Positions 1 through 13,931 are shown, counted from the first letter of the stretch. The stretch is DNA of 59,765 nt from Folioceros fuciformis (GCA_049999805.1 JBNGIO010005822.1:1-59765); one strand, 5' to 3'. Numbers and translations are program-made. The notes: generated by a model not told the origin, from the letters alone.

Positions 1-170
1 AGCCTGCTCATGGCCGTCTCCTCCTCCTCCACACCTCCTCCTCCACACCTGCTCCTGCTCTTCCAGCTCGGCCTGCGTGTCTGGAAGAGCAGCCTGCTTG
101 TCCTGGAGGGAGCTGGAAGAGAGAGCATTCGATTCCTTCTCCACCAACGCGATTGTCCAGCGCCCACCAT
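1..170 (-). CDS. Possible 5' end of a plastid-targeted gene, cut by the window edge
   Basis: From an ATG at 170 on the minus strand the frame stays open for 56 codons and runs off the left edge. The encoded start is rich in Arg, Ser, Pro and Ala with few acidic residues for about 40 residues, and then becomes Glu-rich (VEEEE). That composition resembles a chloroplast transit peptide. The gene would lie head-to-head with the SGTA-like gene that starts at 531. No domain is visible and the product is unknown. Short open frames arise by chance in GC-rich DNA, so this is a weak call. Other frames here could instead be 5' UTR. Confidence 0.25.
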   Translation of the reverse strand, partial: MVGAGQSRWWRRNRMLSLPAPSRTSRLLFQTRRPSWKSRSRCGGGGVEEEETAMSR

Positions 171-530
171 TTTCTCCACACTACTTCTATTAGGATTAAG
201 CAGTTAAGCTGGAGGTCTCGGGGAACAAGCCAACTCAAACTCAAACCACCCAAAGCCGGCATCTCTATCTCCACTAGGCTAGGCATGTCACCACATGACA
301 AGAAGCGTGTAACTTTTTATGCCATGTACATACGTACATACATCCTTAGAGTGCGCTACGCACGTCTATCTGCACCTGTCCTCTGCCCCTCTACCTACAT
401 ACTGTACATATGTACGTAATGTAGATACATATATGCTGAACATGCTGTATGTACTAAGCTTTCTAAAACCCGCTTGGGGAGGGCGCCTAGACCAACCTTC
501 CAGTTAATGCAGGAGCACTGAATGAGAGCC

Positions 531-3130
531 ATGGAGCCTCTGCGCGTCAACTCGCCGATCTCGCAGAGAATTGTGCTGGCATTTCTGGACTTTCTCCATT
601 CCGGTGTGCGACTTGCTCCATCTTCCCAGCGGCGCCTCTGAATTTTGGTTTCTTGCAATTCCTTGCACTTTGTTGGACCAGGTGCCGGGGGCATCGGGAG
701 CCTTGGTGGCACGCACGTCCCGAGTCCTGGAGAAAAGCAGGGAGCCCGCGCCCGCGTCCGCGCCCTAATCTCTTTGCTTGCTCTGCAGTTGAGACTGAAC
801 CTGGAGGGGATCGCGAGGGACTGGAGGTGGCGGATGAGTGTTTGCGGGATGCCTTCTGTCTCAATGGCCTGCGCCTTGACGATCCGATTCCGTCCTTGCC
901 GCAACTCTTTGCGGCTGCCGATGCTGAGGGTGGGAGCGGGAACGGAAACGGGAAAGTCGAGATTGTGGACGGAGGCGGGGGTGATGGTGCTGCTGGGAAT
1001 CAGGTCGGGGAGTGGATGTGGATCAGGAAGCTGGGAGTGAGCAGTTTTAGTGGTTGCAGATTGCGTGCTTCAGTACTAACTGTGTTGGTGNNNNNNNNNN
1101 NNNNNNNNNNNNNNNNNNNNNNNNNNNNNNNNNNNNNNNNNNNNNNNNNNNNNNNNNNNNNNNNNNNNNNNNNNNNNNNNNNNNNNNNNNTTTGCTGCAG
1201 GATGATGTAGCGGGGAACGGGCACGAGAGGGATGGTGGTGAGGCTTTCTCCTCCTGCTGCCGCAGACTGACAGGTTTTTTGTTGCTGGTCACACCGGGGC
1301 GCTCGGCTCACTTGCGTGGAATTGTCGTGCTTGAAGATGAGGCGACTCTGGACGGCTTGTTTGAGGAATTCGTGGAGGGGCTGGAGAGCAGCAACCATTT
1401 TGAAGGTCTTGTCAGAGAGAGTGCTGAATATGATAGGCGGCTACAAGAGGCGAGGAAGACTCTGGAGAGGGCAGTTGCAGTACGGTTTTGGTGTTTAAAC
1501 AATTCTGGCTCGTGTTTCGTTTACTTTGTTTCCGGTTTGATATGAAAGTCTGAGCTGAACGACTGCGTTTGATTGTAGCAGCTGTGTATGGCGGAAGTGG
1601 ATGCCTCCCTGGAAAGGGCATGTTTGGCGTGAAGTTGAGCTCACTTTGGGTGTGTCTTTGTAGTTTCTTCCAGCGGGAGTCACTGCGCGGAACAAACGAG
1701 CGGAAGCATTAGCGGAAGCATATAAGATTCAAGGTGTTTGGTGATGCATTTCGATCAAGTGCGTTCGTAGCGTCTCCCATTTGCAGTTGGAGACCAGAAT
1801 GTCAACAAATTGCGGGTGTTGGCATCTGCTGGCAGGTAATACAGTCATGTCATCCGGCCGTTACCGTGAAGCCGTCGACCTCTACACTCTAGCCATCTCT
1901 CTGTCGACAAGGAACGCGATATACTTTTCCAACAGGTCAGATATACTACTTTCCATTTCTTTTCCGCGAGTTGTGGCCACGAGTGGTAGTATGAAATACA
2001 TCCTAAAGGGCCTTCTGCTCTACAGAGCTGCAGCACATACCCAGATGCGACTCTACGACGAGGCAATTGCCGACTGCAACACAGCCATACAGCTCAATCC
2101 GTCCTACAGCAAAGCCTACAGCAGATTGGGTACCGTGTATCTCACTCAAGGGCGGTACCTTGAAGCCATTCAAAAAGGTTTTCAAAAAGGTCCGTATGGT
2201 CTCTGCTGCGATCCTGCTTCACACATCTTCATAGCTTTGTGCCGTACAGGTCGCATTGCTGATGCAGCGCCATGAGGTAGTTGGTGGTAGATTCGTCCAA
2301 CAGCCATTTTCTTCCTTTGTGGTTCTTTGTTGCAGCGCTTGCGCTGGATCCAACAAGCTCTTCAGCCAGGGAAAATATGCAGGTATGGTGAAGTCATAAT
2401 CCGTTTGTGCCCCTCTAACATGATATCCAAACAGGGCAGGGGGTTTGTCGTTGCTCAGTTTTCAAACTCATCAGGGGTTTTGATACGACGAAGACGACGA
2501 TGCCCGTGTCCGTCTAGATAGTGCTGTTTCTGGAAGTGTACATGTTTGTGCAACCACGTACAATCTCACAAGCCTTCGTTGCCTCTTGCGCAGGCTGCTT
2601 TGTCGGGACTTGCGAGAGAATTGCATACCACAATACAGCAACAGCTCCATCACAGTGGATCCACTTCTGGGCAGGTTGTGGCTGTCCGGACTCCTGTATA
2701 TGTGAATGTCTTTTGACGTTGTTGACTTATTACTTGCGTCCATTTTGAGTACTGTGATGTTCAGGAGGCGCGTTTTTCTAGTGGTTCATCTGAAGAAATT
2801 CCGGACTTCAACAACGTCGTTTCTGCCATAATGAATCTAATATTTGGGGTTAGAGAAGGAGGGGAGATGCCAGGAAACGGAGCAGCACCAGAAAGCCGGT
2901 TCCCTCCTCCACCTCCAGCATCGGCCGCTTCTCGATCAGCTGCCAATGGAGCCGATGGTGCAGGGCCTGGCCGGCGAAATGTAGACTTTAACTGGGCGAG
3001 ATCTGAAAGCGACCCCGTCCCTATAGCCCAGTTTTCAACTTCTCTGGGGTCACTAATGCAGTGGCTCGGAAATTCGCTATCGGAAAACGGTGGCTCGCCT
3101 GCCAACCGCCAAGCACAAGATGGTTCTTAA
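531..3130 (+). CDS. SGTA-like small glutamine-rich TPR co-chaperone (multi-exon)
   Basis: SGTA proteins bind Hsp70/Hsp90 through TPRs and hand hydrophobic clients to the GET/BAG6 pathway in the cytosol. Exon 1 (531-603) encodes the N-terminal dimerisation segment (SPISQRIVLAFLDFLHS). It splices to 789, giving VETEPGGDREGLEVADECL, as in plant SGTA. Near 1340-1470 lies the FEEFVEGLE segment. The TPRs follow, with GRYREAVDLYTLAI, AAAHTQMRLYDEAIADCNTA and NPSYSKAYSRLGTVYLTQGR, then ALALDPTSSSARENMQ (about 2334-2382) after another intron. A Gln-rich piece lies near 2595-2675, and the C-terminal exon ends at 3130. A 100-base assembly gap (1091-1190) sits in an intron. The ATG at 531 is chosen because it starts the conserved helix. 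The family call is secure; a few exon borders around 1200-1340 and 1580-1730 are not. Confidence 0.85.
1091..1190. other. Assembly gap of 100 N
   Basis: One hundred undetermined bases fall between the exon ending near 1002 and the exon beginning near 1201 of the SGTA-like gene. The flanks read as intron, ending in an acceptor-like TTTGCTGCAG. Small exons could be hidden in the gap. Confidence 0.99.
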
Positions 3131-3620
3131 CTTAACCTGCCCGCGTGCGCAGGGCTGGTTAGACACTGTTTCCTTGTTCCCACAGCTGGTGGCTGTTAGT
3201 TCAGTAGGCCAGTTGCAGGAAATTTGTGCCGCCTTGTTCAGTTCCAGGGTGAACGCACGTACCCGTGGTGTTTTTTGGTTCAAAACCCTCGTGCCGTCCT
3301 TGCCGGAATGAAATACAATTTTTCTTCTTCCTCCTCTTCACTAGAAAATCGTTTGTGACCAGCGTCTGATCTTATCGCAGCATAACTAGATTGCAAGAGG
3401 TTGTCCGGTACTGACGAATTTCAAAGCTTGGACATCAGTTAAACCTCATATTCGTTCGATTTTCTCCTATGTCCCTTCGGACACTGATAGTAGTTGCCTT
3501 CTTGGTTACACAAGTCGCGGGCATGGGTCATCTCCTGGGCCGAGCCATTGATGCATGGGGCTCACCCGGGATTTCTCCTTCCTCCTGAGATTTCAGTCGT
3601 CGGTGACCAACATTAATGCA
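3131..3620. other. Intergenic region between SGTA-like and TRM3-like genes
   Basis: These 490 bases hold the presumed 3' UTR of the SGTA-like gene and the promoter/5' UTR of the methyltransferase gene. I see no conserved coding segment, RNA gene or repeat. Confidence 0.6.
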
Positions 3621-6600
3621 ATGGCGTATGCGCCTGCGTCCCCCTCAACTCCAGCAGCTGCAGTGGCAGCTGCTGTCCTGCAAGTTCTTCCCACAATGCC
3701 TGTAGGTAGCGTGTCTAGTTTGTTGGACGCCCTCATGCAGGCCACCAGCGGCTGTAGTCCGTCGCTGCTTCTCCGACAGCTCCTCGACAACGCGCCTTTT
3801 GAGGTTGGTGGACACTCTTCTGCCACCTTGACTGACCTTTTGTACTTGGTCCAGTTCCTGGAACAGTCGTTCCAGGAACATGTTTGACGGTTGGGCTTTT
3901 GAAATAATTTGCGATTGTGAAACACTGGTTCTTATTTTTCGTGTATAGATCTATGAACCTGGTCGCCCGAATTTGTTGTTGGTTTCATTTGTTTTATGAC
4001 ACCTCGACAGTCCACCAGGCCACCACTGTATTTCGTTGTTGAAATTTGCTTACGGTTTGAGTCATAGCAGGACTAAACGAGGCCACACAGAGTCAACTGT
4101 GGTGCTCATCCTGTTGTGCTGTTTGTCAGCCTGTGCAAGTTGAGAGTCACGAGGAGCTGGCAAAGCGATACATGGCTGCACAGATGCATCTTCTCAAACA
4201 TCCTGGTTCATTCACACTTCCTCTGCTTTTTCGTGAATGTTACATTGCCTAATGTAGCTATTGCTGTAAATGAGAATCATGCCGAACTGTAATTCAAGAT
4301 TTTGCGCAAACTGCTGCAGAAAGCGCACCGAGTGATCTTGCTCGGGTTCTTTTAACCTGGTGGATACCGTTGTTGCAAAACACTAGTCTGAACTTGTCTC
4401 TTCTGCAGACTGAGGTGTGTAGCACTGAACATCGTGCTGTCACAGTGTGGGTTGGTTCTCTCATGACATTCCCTGATTTTCTCTCTGCAGGTTGTAAGTA
4501 TGTTGGCTGAAGCAGTGTCAGTGATGAATTCGTGGAGTTATATCCAGGAGTCTGTAGTTCCGCTCTGCCTTTTGTCTCTCAAGCATGGAATCTCAGGGAT
4601 GAGTGACTTGGAAACTACCACTATTGCACATGTATCAAACGTAACTGCTCACAATGACTTGCCTGATTTAAGCAGCAAGTTATTCACTGTTCCAGTTGCA
4701 TGCCAGTTGCTGGCTAGACTGTTAGATACTGCTTCAGACCTTTTGAGGGGCGAAGGGTGTACAGATGGACGAAAAGAGGAGTGTCTGATGGCTAGACACT
4801 TCTGCAAGGCCCTTTTTGGTGGTTTCTTTCCAGTCGCCATTGCAATGATCTCTCAAACCTCAAGTGGTTCCCTCCGGCAGTGTGCTTCTCATTCACTGCT
4901 TCCTGCCCTGCTAAAAACACCGCGGGACTCGTGTCATCCTGCTAAGGTTGCTAAGTCTTCCGAAGCTGAGGATTCAGGGTATGTACATCAACTTCACCAG
5001 GAATTCCTTTGCTTGCATCAATAGGGGGAAGCACGATGGGTCATGTGGGCCTGTGATTCTGTTCATTATGTTGAAAAACAGCTATCAAGATCAGTTATCA
5101 GACTTGGCTGGAACCTGATGAAGCGTTTCAGCTTTGTATTTCTTCACTTTTTGTAATTTGTTGGAAGCTCACTGAATTATTGGTTCCTGTAGGCAATGTG
5201 CTGTCGAGGAAGTTTGGTTTGCTTGCAAATCTTTGCTTTCGCAGGGCGTATTTGAACGCCGTGATGCTTATATAATCATTGCGCAGCTGGTTGATTTTCT
5301 CCTTGGGAGGGAGGATGAGGATCAGTTGGCTCTGAGTTTCAAGTGTGCGCGAAAGTTTGATGCCCGCAATGATCCAAGCTTCTGGGAATTTGTGAAGTCA
5401 GGGCTTGTAAGTCACTCTGACACAACAATCTACCCAGTAGTTTAGTTCCGTATGTTCCACTGCTGTTGAGTTATATCCGTTGGAATTAGGTGGACTCAGA
5501 TTCATCGATAAGGAAGAGAGCTGTATTTCTCTTAAAGCGTGCTCTCTCAGCAGTGTTGGCATCACAAACGACACTGCTTCAGTCTTCTCAGCAGAACCAG
5601 GCCTCAACTTGGAAGAAAAATCACCCTACAGCCGGGATACAGCCTTTGAACAAAAGAGAGAAATGGGCACAAAAGGAAGCAATGTCTTTGGGGATTGGAG
5701 CTTCTACCGATACTAAAAAATCCAAATGGGAGGCATTTCTTCTGTTGTATGATACACTGGAAGAATATGGCACTCATCTTGTGGAAGCCACTTGGGATTT
5801 GCAGGTAATCAAGGATTTGATCACTGCTTGAACTTAGCTTAGTGCGGACTATCTCTGGGAGGCTTATGGTTTTCCTTGTCCTCCCAAAAGATGTCCTTGT
5901 TAATGCCGGCATCAGAGGCATTGGATCGTGAAGTGGCTCTAAAGGACAATCAGCGTATTCAGCCTTCTGATATGGGTTTTGATATTTCATGGGTCTCGGT
6001 TCTGTGGCAGCAAGGGTTTGCTCACAAGAACCCACAAGGTGCATAACTCTTTTCTCCTTTCTGTGCACCTTTGAACATCTCCATGTCAGGCAGGCATTGC
6101 TTGAGTGTCAACTTCTCTTTTCTTTTGCAATTCCAAGGCTTCTAATGTGTGTGACAATATGTTGAATGTCAAATTGAGAGAAGACTGGCACCAGTGCGGC
6201 AATTGGTTTTGCAGTCATTTTTCAACAGTTCAAAATGTACAGTCGAATTTTTGAATGTCAACGAAGAGTTTGTGTTCGGACCATTGCTTCTGGCACTGAA
6301 TGATTCGGTTCATCACAAGGACTTTGGTGAGATGAGAAAATTTTGGCTATCCTTTAGACGCTATGTGACCTCCGTCCATATTCAGAAGTATCCGGCTCAG
6401 TGACCTGGCCGGGTTGTTTTTCTGCCTGAAATGATTGAAGCTGCCAGGGTCTGACTCTTTTCTGGCAGGAACCAACGGGCTATACAGCTCTGACACGATT
6501 AAAAGTGCAGCCAATTTCTTTTGGGCATATTCAAGGTCATTTCAGCTCAGGTTCGAACAAGCAGAATGCCATCTGTTTGTTGTCGTGTGGGGCGCAGTCA

Positions 6601-9600
6601 CATGGACAGTTCGAAGTAAAGATCTTGTGAACTGCCATTGTGTCCTACCGTGCCTGCAGGAAGCGTCAAAGCTTTGTCCTCTGCCTGGCCAATGCAGCTC
6701 TGTTGCAGTCTCCATGCAGAGCAGGTCTGATGGGAATGGCTTCATGGATTGAAGTTGTGGCTGGAAGCCACCTTCTGGATGAAAACTACCGAATGGAGTT
6801 GGGTCCTGCATCGGCCATGGACCATGAAGTTGGGGTCATGCAGCTTGGTGATGAGCCACAGCTTCAAGAACTCATGGAAGGTTTACAGCTCCTGGTTGAC
6901 ACAAGCAAACGCCACTTCAATCCAAGATATCGAGCTCAAGGTTGGATCTCATATAAACTTTTTGCGATGTCGTCAGGCAAATGTTGTTGTACAGGATGGT
7001 GTGTAATCTTGAACCTTTGGTTATGGACGTAGTTTATGGACACCTCCTTCGAGCTGCTTGTTCCCTTGTGTCACCTTTCGACATACCTGTGAGCAGGATT
7101 GCCTATTTCTTGTCATCGTTTCCTCGACATCTGTTGGTTCTGGGAGGTAATTAGTCAACACGTGGGTCCTTTCATGATGTAGCTTTTGTTCTTCAATGGA
7201 AAAATGATTATGGACAGTACCGCACAAGGGCAGTGATGACGTCTAAGTTGAGTTGTCTGCTTACAGGGATTTTGCATGGAACCCTCCTAGCTTGGCTGCA
7301 ACCCCAGAATGTAGGCATTGCAGCTAGGTGTAATCCTGCGGCATGGATGTTTGAGGGCCTTTGTGCCATGGCTGAGGATTTTTTGTGCTCAAACAAGCCA
7401 GCCTCTCGGGTGCTTAGTGATGACGATGTTGACTCATGGAAATCTGAAGGGGAGAGGTGGGCCAGGATGCTTTCAGTTGGTGTGCTATCCAAGCCTCAAC
7501 AGCTGATGCTAGTGAAGGTGTTGTTTTCCACACTTCTCTCAAGTTTCTTGGATACGGTCCTGGTTACCACTGTCTGTTCCAGGTCTTTTTAGATCCAATT
7601 ACGGATCATGCACTCACAAGTAAATATCCTCGTGTTGTGGTTGGCACGTGTTCCTTGTTTTGTCGTCAACGTCTTAACGGGATACTCTCGTCTGGGCAGT
7701 ATGTGGAAAAGCAGGCATCCGAGGTTTACCATCGCGCATACATGGCAACTCACCGGCCAGAGAAGATATTAGTGTTGCTGTGGAGCCTCATCATGGAGTG
7801 CCAGCAAACTTCGTCAGTGAATGCTGACAGGATGTGTGCTGCCATTGTACACACATCTCTCGAGGAATGTCAAGACTCCAACGGCTCATTTGCAGAGGAA
7901 GTTGCTAATGCCCTGCTGTCCACCTTTGTAAGGCCTCATCTTGGTCTAGATGTAACAAACGTTCTAGTGAGATGTTTCGGGAACCTTTCAAGGGGCCTTC
8001 CAATACCCTCCGCATTTGAAATGATTTCAAAGTAGTGGAACCTGGACAGGATGAGCTTCTAGCTTACGCAAGAAGGTCAACGTTCATTTTTTGCGAGCAT
8101 GGTGGCTGCGCCCTGGCTCCCCTACCAGGATCTGTGACAGGGAAGCTTGGTGGCCCCAGCCAGCGGCGGCTGCCAGCAAGCTTGACATCTTCCGTATTGC
8201 AAGCGGTGCGGTGTGCATAAAACATTCTCTGTGTTCTCATTGTCTGTCTTTAGTGCTTTCAGTGCATGACAATCTGGCTTCTGTCTCTTGCAGGTGCTTG
8301 CAATTACCACTATTGCTGATGGGTGTGTCTGGTATTCGAGTGGCAACAGAGCAATTCCGGAGTCAGTTCAAAGGTTTCTTTGGTCGTTTGCCTGGGAAGT
8401 CGCTACTTTAAGGAGAATAGACACAGAGGTTTGTTCCTACGCTCTTGTTGATGTGTGGTGTACTTGCCATGAGTAAGGCTTTGTCATACTCTTGCAATGC
8501 TTAGCAAAGTCGTTTTTGGCTGAAGATCTGTCACGTTGCTGGTAGGTTGATGCAGAGCTTATACTTGGTGGATATGAAGCTCTATCATCTGTGTGTTGTG
8601 CCTTAGCTGCAACTGCCTCTCCTCTGGGACTGTCCCATGGTTATGCAGCAATTCGAGCACAAAAATCTCTCTGTATAAGTGAATTATCGCAACCTGCTTT
8701 TTTGGTCGATGAGCTAGTCAAGGCTCTCCTTGATGGAATCGAAAATCTTCAAAGAACAGGGTTATTAGCAAGGAGTCGTCGAGCTGTTGTTGCCCGGTTC
8801 AAGGTGGGTGATCATGATCTTTTTCTTGTTGTCATGGAGGTCGACAAAGTAAAACTAGATGACTAGTAGGGATAGTAGTAGTGAAGAGGGCCAGGATTGC
8901 CTTGAGTTACTTGCAAATGCAATTTCCATTTGTGGTATTCAGTCTTTGGTTGATGGAATCATGTGCTTGTTTTCTACCGTTGTCCACCTCTTGTTTGGCG
9001 TTCTTTTTCCAAACTCCTTAAGTTTTTCTGGTCAGTTGGGCAGGTACACTGATTCCTCTGTTTTTCTGCAGTGGTGTTGCCTGGATGCTCTTCTATCTAT
9101 AACGCACAGCACCGTTTTCAAGTGTGTAAGAGGTGCTCCACCGGAAGGCTTTTCTGGTGCTGCAATTAGTAGTTCAACACTTCATATCATTTTGAAGGAT
9201 GGCATAGAAAGGTATACAACCTCTTTCAATCCGCATGTTCTCGTTTGTGACCCTGGTAATGTCCTCCTCACGTGGAATATTGATGTGCATCTCACTTGAG
9301 GTGGAAAAGATCCACCTCAATTTCTTTGCTCGCATGACAACTTGACCTGCGTTTTTCAGCGAATTCTCATGATCGCTGAAAACTCTTTCTTGGCTGCCTA
9401 AGCTTGGAGAGCGCTGGCGAAGAGTACCTACTTCCTCTGTTCCGGGTTATAAGGTGGCTCATGGTCTGGGGTGTTTTCAATGACACAAAGGCTCTCAAAG
9501 CTGTACACGGACAGAGTAGACTGCAGGTTCGCTGCTGCTTTGACTCCTTGTCAAATGTCCCCCTGGAAGACTGGTCCATTGACCCAGTTAGTTTGGTGGC

Positions 9601-12600
9601 ACTTGTGGGTAGCCAATGGAACTTGACCTCTTCATTGGCTTTACACTCTCCTCGCCATGCAGGTTGTGTGGGCAGTGGTCAATTCTGCTTGGGCGGCTAT
9701 AATTGATTGCAACAAGCGAAAAGTCGCACCCGTCTCTGCATTCATATCAACGATTCTGCATCCAGCAATTTTCCACGACGTCGAAATGCACAGGGGAGCG
9801 GATAATCAGGGAATTGGTCCCTTAAAGTGGGTACGTGTATCACGGAATCCCATATCCCAGGTTTAATCTCGAAATGTGTACCTTCCTGACGATTTGCTTT
9901 CAGCTTTTAAGCAGGTTATTTAAAGAAGGTGAACGGAGCCCACGCATAATGCGTTTGACTACCTTACATGTGACTGGCATGTGGCTTCGATTTCCAGCGA
10001 CTCTGATCTATTACATCAATGATATCCTACTTCTGACACTGCATGGTGGAGGTCAGTTTGCTTACTACGTTCTTGGTTGACGCGATGTCTTTGTACAATC
10101 TGATTTTCAGAGGTAATGGATCGATTCCCAGAAACTGTGGATGAGGAATTGGATGGAGAAATACGGTCCAGTCAGGCAGCAGCAAAGGAATACCATACTT
10201 TAATTCAGAGCTCAGATCCTGAACTTCTGGAGGTTATTCTGCGAGCTCAATATTCGTCTATCATGGGCATAGGGCTGTGTAGTGTTTACACCTAATGTCA
10301 ACTCAAGTGACACCGTTCAATTTGTGTACCACACTACCTATAGCTGGATATTGCTCATCGCGTACGTTCTGCTGCGCTAATTGACAGGTCTTCACAAATT
10401 CAGAAATGTATGTAAGAATATCAGTGGCAGTCATGTTCCATGAGCTTGCCCTGATTGTTGAGGAAGCAAGGCATGGCACAACATCAGCCACTAGCTCACT
10501 GGTGGCTGATTTGGGGCGTACGTTTACAGTTTCCCTGTTGCATGCCGTCGTAAGTATTCTGAGCTTTGCCGTTAGTGCCTTTGAATTCTCTGTTCCAAAT
10601 CAGAATCTAGGATCTCCGGTCTTTTGAGGAAAACTCATGGGCACATCTGCTTTGCCCTGAAGGTTGAGGATCCAATTCTGTCCAAGGAGCTTTATAAAAA
10701 AAACAGTGCCGTAAGCAGCCATACTTATCTGACAGACGGTTTCCTAATTGTAATAGTTGTTTTATTCAGCTTGTTCACAATTGACTTTCAGGCTGTCGTC
10801 ATGCAGATTCATCGCAAGAAAGTTCGAGCATGGCAAATGCTTTGCATTCTCTCAAGATTTATTGATAATGATGTTCTTTTGCACGTCATGTCGTTGCTTG
10901 AAACATGTCTACATGTAAGTGGTCTGTCCTCACAATTATAATATTTGTGGGGGGTCATCTTCATGGTGCCATTCTGCTTGATCTTCACGTCGTGTTTCTC
11001 GTACGCAGAGAAATAACTTTCCAACTGTGCGCCAGTACATTGAAGGTTTTGCGCTTCAACTGTTTCTGCGATTTCCTCATCTGGTATGTCGGCGATGTAG
11101 AATCTTTGAGGAATGCATATTTAATTATAATTACCATGGCACCATTCTCTGCTTGCATTCAGGAGGCAACCTAGGACCTCCTGCTATCATTGCTCAAGAA
11201 TTGCTCTGTCGTGGTAGTGCACGAACACTGATGATCGGTATTAACTACTTTGTGTTGCTTGCGTGGCAGGTGAGAGAGCACTTGGTTTCCTATCTCAGGG
11301 ATTACAACCTCAAGACTCAGGTCTATTCGTACTCACGTTGATGTTAGGATTGCCTGGATGGGATAACTGAAATTGATCGTTCTTTCCGAAGAGACTTATC
11401 GCTGAAACTTGTGCATGGAGTAGGCTCTGTCATCATATGTTTTGGTGGCAGCAAATGTGCTAATCTTTTCAGAGTCTCAAGCACTTAAAATGAGTCTGCT
11501 TCAAGAAGTATTCCCAGCCATATTACCATATATGACAAGTCATCATCATAATCTACGAAGTTTTACACAGGCAAGTTTAACAGGTGTAGCTACTTTTCTC
11601 AAGATAGCTTTCTGGTTCAGATAGATTGTGAGTACAAAAAGTGATAGAAGTGGTATAAACCTCAGCGACATGTGGAATGGGTTTGGATCTATGCAGGTGC
11701 TTATACATCGGTTGATAACGCACTTCAAGGATATTAACTTTGGCCCAGGTGCCCCTGATATATTCGGGAATCAATCTTTGGCATCAATAGCTGCATTCTT
11801 GGATGCGAATTCTGACTGCGTCAGGTACGTATCCTGTGTCCCTCAACCTGTTCCTGTTGCACAGCGTATGTGGATAGTTCACCATCTCACAGTCCTTTTT
11901 TGCCAAATTCAGAATTCGTACTTCTGTCGAGAAGTACCTCGAGTATTGTGATCCCGCTTCAGCAAGAACTCCACGTGGCATATTCTCAAGCAGAGGAGGC
12001 GAACTAGACAGTGGAAAGGTATGAACCTGGTGGTGGTTGCTCGGCAAGAAACGCTGCATCATCGAAGTAGTAACCTGAGACTTTCTGGCAGACCCCAGAA
12101 GATCTTCCTTTTGAGTGTGTTTCAATTGCAGTCGTGGACAAAGTAGCGGAATTTTTGAACGTGAGCCGTTTACTCTCTACCTTTCCTTCCAATGTCGTTT
12201 TTATGCAGCGACGAGAGCTGTGCTGCTGATAACGAGTCGAATGTGGTCTTACAGGAGGCCAGAGAAAGCTTGCGGGATGCTGTGGCTGCAGATGCCATTG
12301 CGTTGAATGCTGAAGCTCTTCAGCACCAAAAAGGATCTGTTGCTACAGAAAGGATTAGCTGGTCTGCTTCAGAAAACGACGCTCCTTCAAATTCTCCTGC
12401 GAGTCCCTTGGACTTTCAGAAGAAAATAGAATCTCTGAGGTTCAGTGGAGGTTTTGGTTCACAACGGGAAGGTTTGGCGCCATAGCCAGGCCAGCAGTGA
12501 GCAGCTTTCTTTTGGTTCTAAGGAGCTGAATATAGTTAGATTCGAATGTGGTAATCTGCAGGCGAGCATGAAGAGGAGTTACTACTGTCGACCATGGAAT

Positions 12601-13356
12601 CAAGAGTACAGGAAATCTTAAGGATGCGGGGTGGCCGGCAGGAGCTAATAGTGGTCGCTTCACTCCTGGGAAGAATCCCTAATCTTGCAGGGCTTGCCCG
12701 CACATGTGAAGTACGTCTCACCCTGTGGTGGCGTAAGCTTGTGTTCTTCTGTACATCCATTCTTCTTTCTTGGATTGTAAACCAAGATGGGCGGTAGCGC
12801 AGGTGTTCAAGGCAGCAAGCTTAGTCGTGGCTGATGCGAGGGTCGCGTTGGATAAGCAGTTCCAACTGATCAGGTGTGGATGCCAGAGGCATTGTAGATT
12901 AGGATAACTGATATGGCTACGTACTGAATTTGGTTTTCGTGTGCAGTGTCACAGCAGAAAAATGGGTTCCCATTGTTGAGGTCCCAGAAGGCTCCCTCAT
13001 GGACTTTCTCAAGCAGAAGAAGAGCGAGGGATTCGCTCTCCTGGGACTAGAGCAGACGGCAAATAGCATCTCTATCGAGACCTACAGCTTTCCCAGAAAA
13101 TCAGTAAGTTTCCTATTTCCACTGGTCATTTTACACAGATTTGCAGTGCTGGTTAGGTTCTGACTGCTGGTATTACTGCCAGGTACTAGTTCTGGGAAGA
13201 GAAAGAGAAGGTATTCCAGTAGAGATAATTCAAGCCCTAGATTCTTGCTTAGAGATTCCCCAATTGGGCGTTATTCGATCGTTAAATGTGCATGTGAGCG
13301 GAGCCATTGCGGTGTGGGAGTATACTCGGAAACATTTGAAGCCAGTGGAATGCTAG
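3621..13356 (+). CDS. TRM3/TARBP1-type tRNA (guanosine-18-2'-O)-methyltransferase, SPOUT family (many exons)
   Basis: This long protein has an N-terminal armadillo-like half and a C-terminal SpoU/TrmH methyltransferase domain. The yeast relative Trm3 makes Gm18 in tRNA using S-adenosylmethionine. The catalytic domain is clear in the last exons: motif 1 near 12655-12717 ([15 protein letters not shown]), an [14 protein letters not shown] segment near 12960, LEQTANS, motif 2 [10 protein letters not shown] near 13190, and motif 3 [19 protein letters not shown] near 13245-13310, ending in [13 protein letters not shown]. Helical-repeat exons include 4500-4980, 5257-5408 ([15 protein letters not shown]), 5490-5802 ([32 protein letters not shown]), 6195-6345, 10800-11080 and 12190-12470. 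The ATG at 3621 begins the first open exon. I read the span as one gene because the order of segments matches the single long TARBP1/At4g17610 type protein. The exact set of about 25-30 exons is not resolved. Confidence 0.82.
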
Positions 13357-13931
13357 GATTCCTATCTACATGCTAGAATATGCTAGAATGCTGGGACATG
13401 GAATTCCTATCTCTTGTAGAGTCTGCTGGGCGCTAATAAGAAAAAGGGATTCTGCATTAGTCACACGGACAATTTGTTTATCAGGACTTCTGTACATATC
13501 CTCTGGCTTGTGGCTCGAAACCGAGATCATCTACCTAGTCAACAATCTTCCGCTGCTGAGGTCAGAGGCAGACTTGAGGGAGGAGAACACGAGCTTGTCG
13601 AAGATCGAAATATTTTCCCAGTGTGTTTGAAATCGGGGCAAAGGTTTATCTCAAATACGAATTCGTCAACAGCTAGTACATCCTTCCATCACGAAGTCCA
13701 AGCACCGGACTATTCAACAAACAGAAAAGCTGTCGAAAGGGTCCCGAGTTGTAGAGTGACTGCCGCCGTTCAGTTCAATCGGGGGCCACATTCTGTCGTC
13801 GAACAGGATCCCCCTTCGCATGATTTCATGAAGGGGTTGGAAAACCTTGTAGCACTGTGGGTGAAAATCCCTTCAGTGTCTCTCTGGACGGGGGACCTCG
13901 GCTCCCTCAGTGCCTGAATCAATAGTCGCAG
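13357..13931. other. Intergenic region between TRM3-like and PPR genes
   Basis: An open frame of 147 codons (13474-13917) crosses this stretch, but its translation shows no domain or compositional sign of a real protein. It probably covers the 3' UTR of the methyltransferase gene and the 5' flank of the PPR gene. A short imperfect direct repeat based on GAATGCTaGGA-TTCCTATCT lies at about 13349-13415. Confidence 0.45.

Noticed and set aside
13474-13917. 147-codon plus-strand frame upstream of the PPR
   Set aside because: Low-complexity-free but without any family resemblance, good start context or link by splicing to the PPR; listed only as intergenic.
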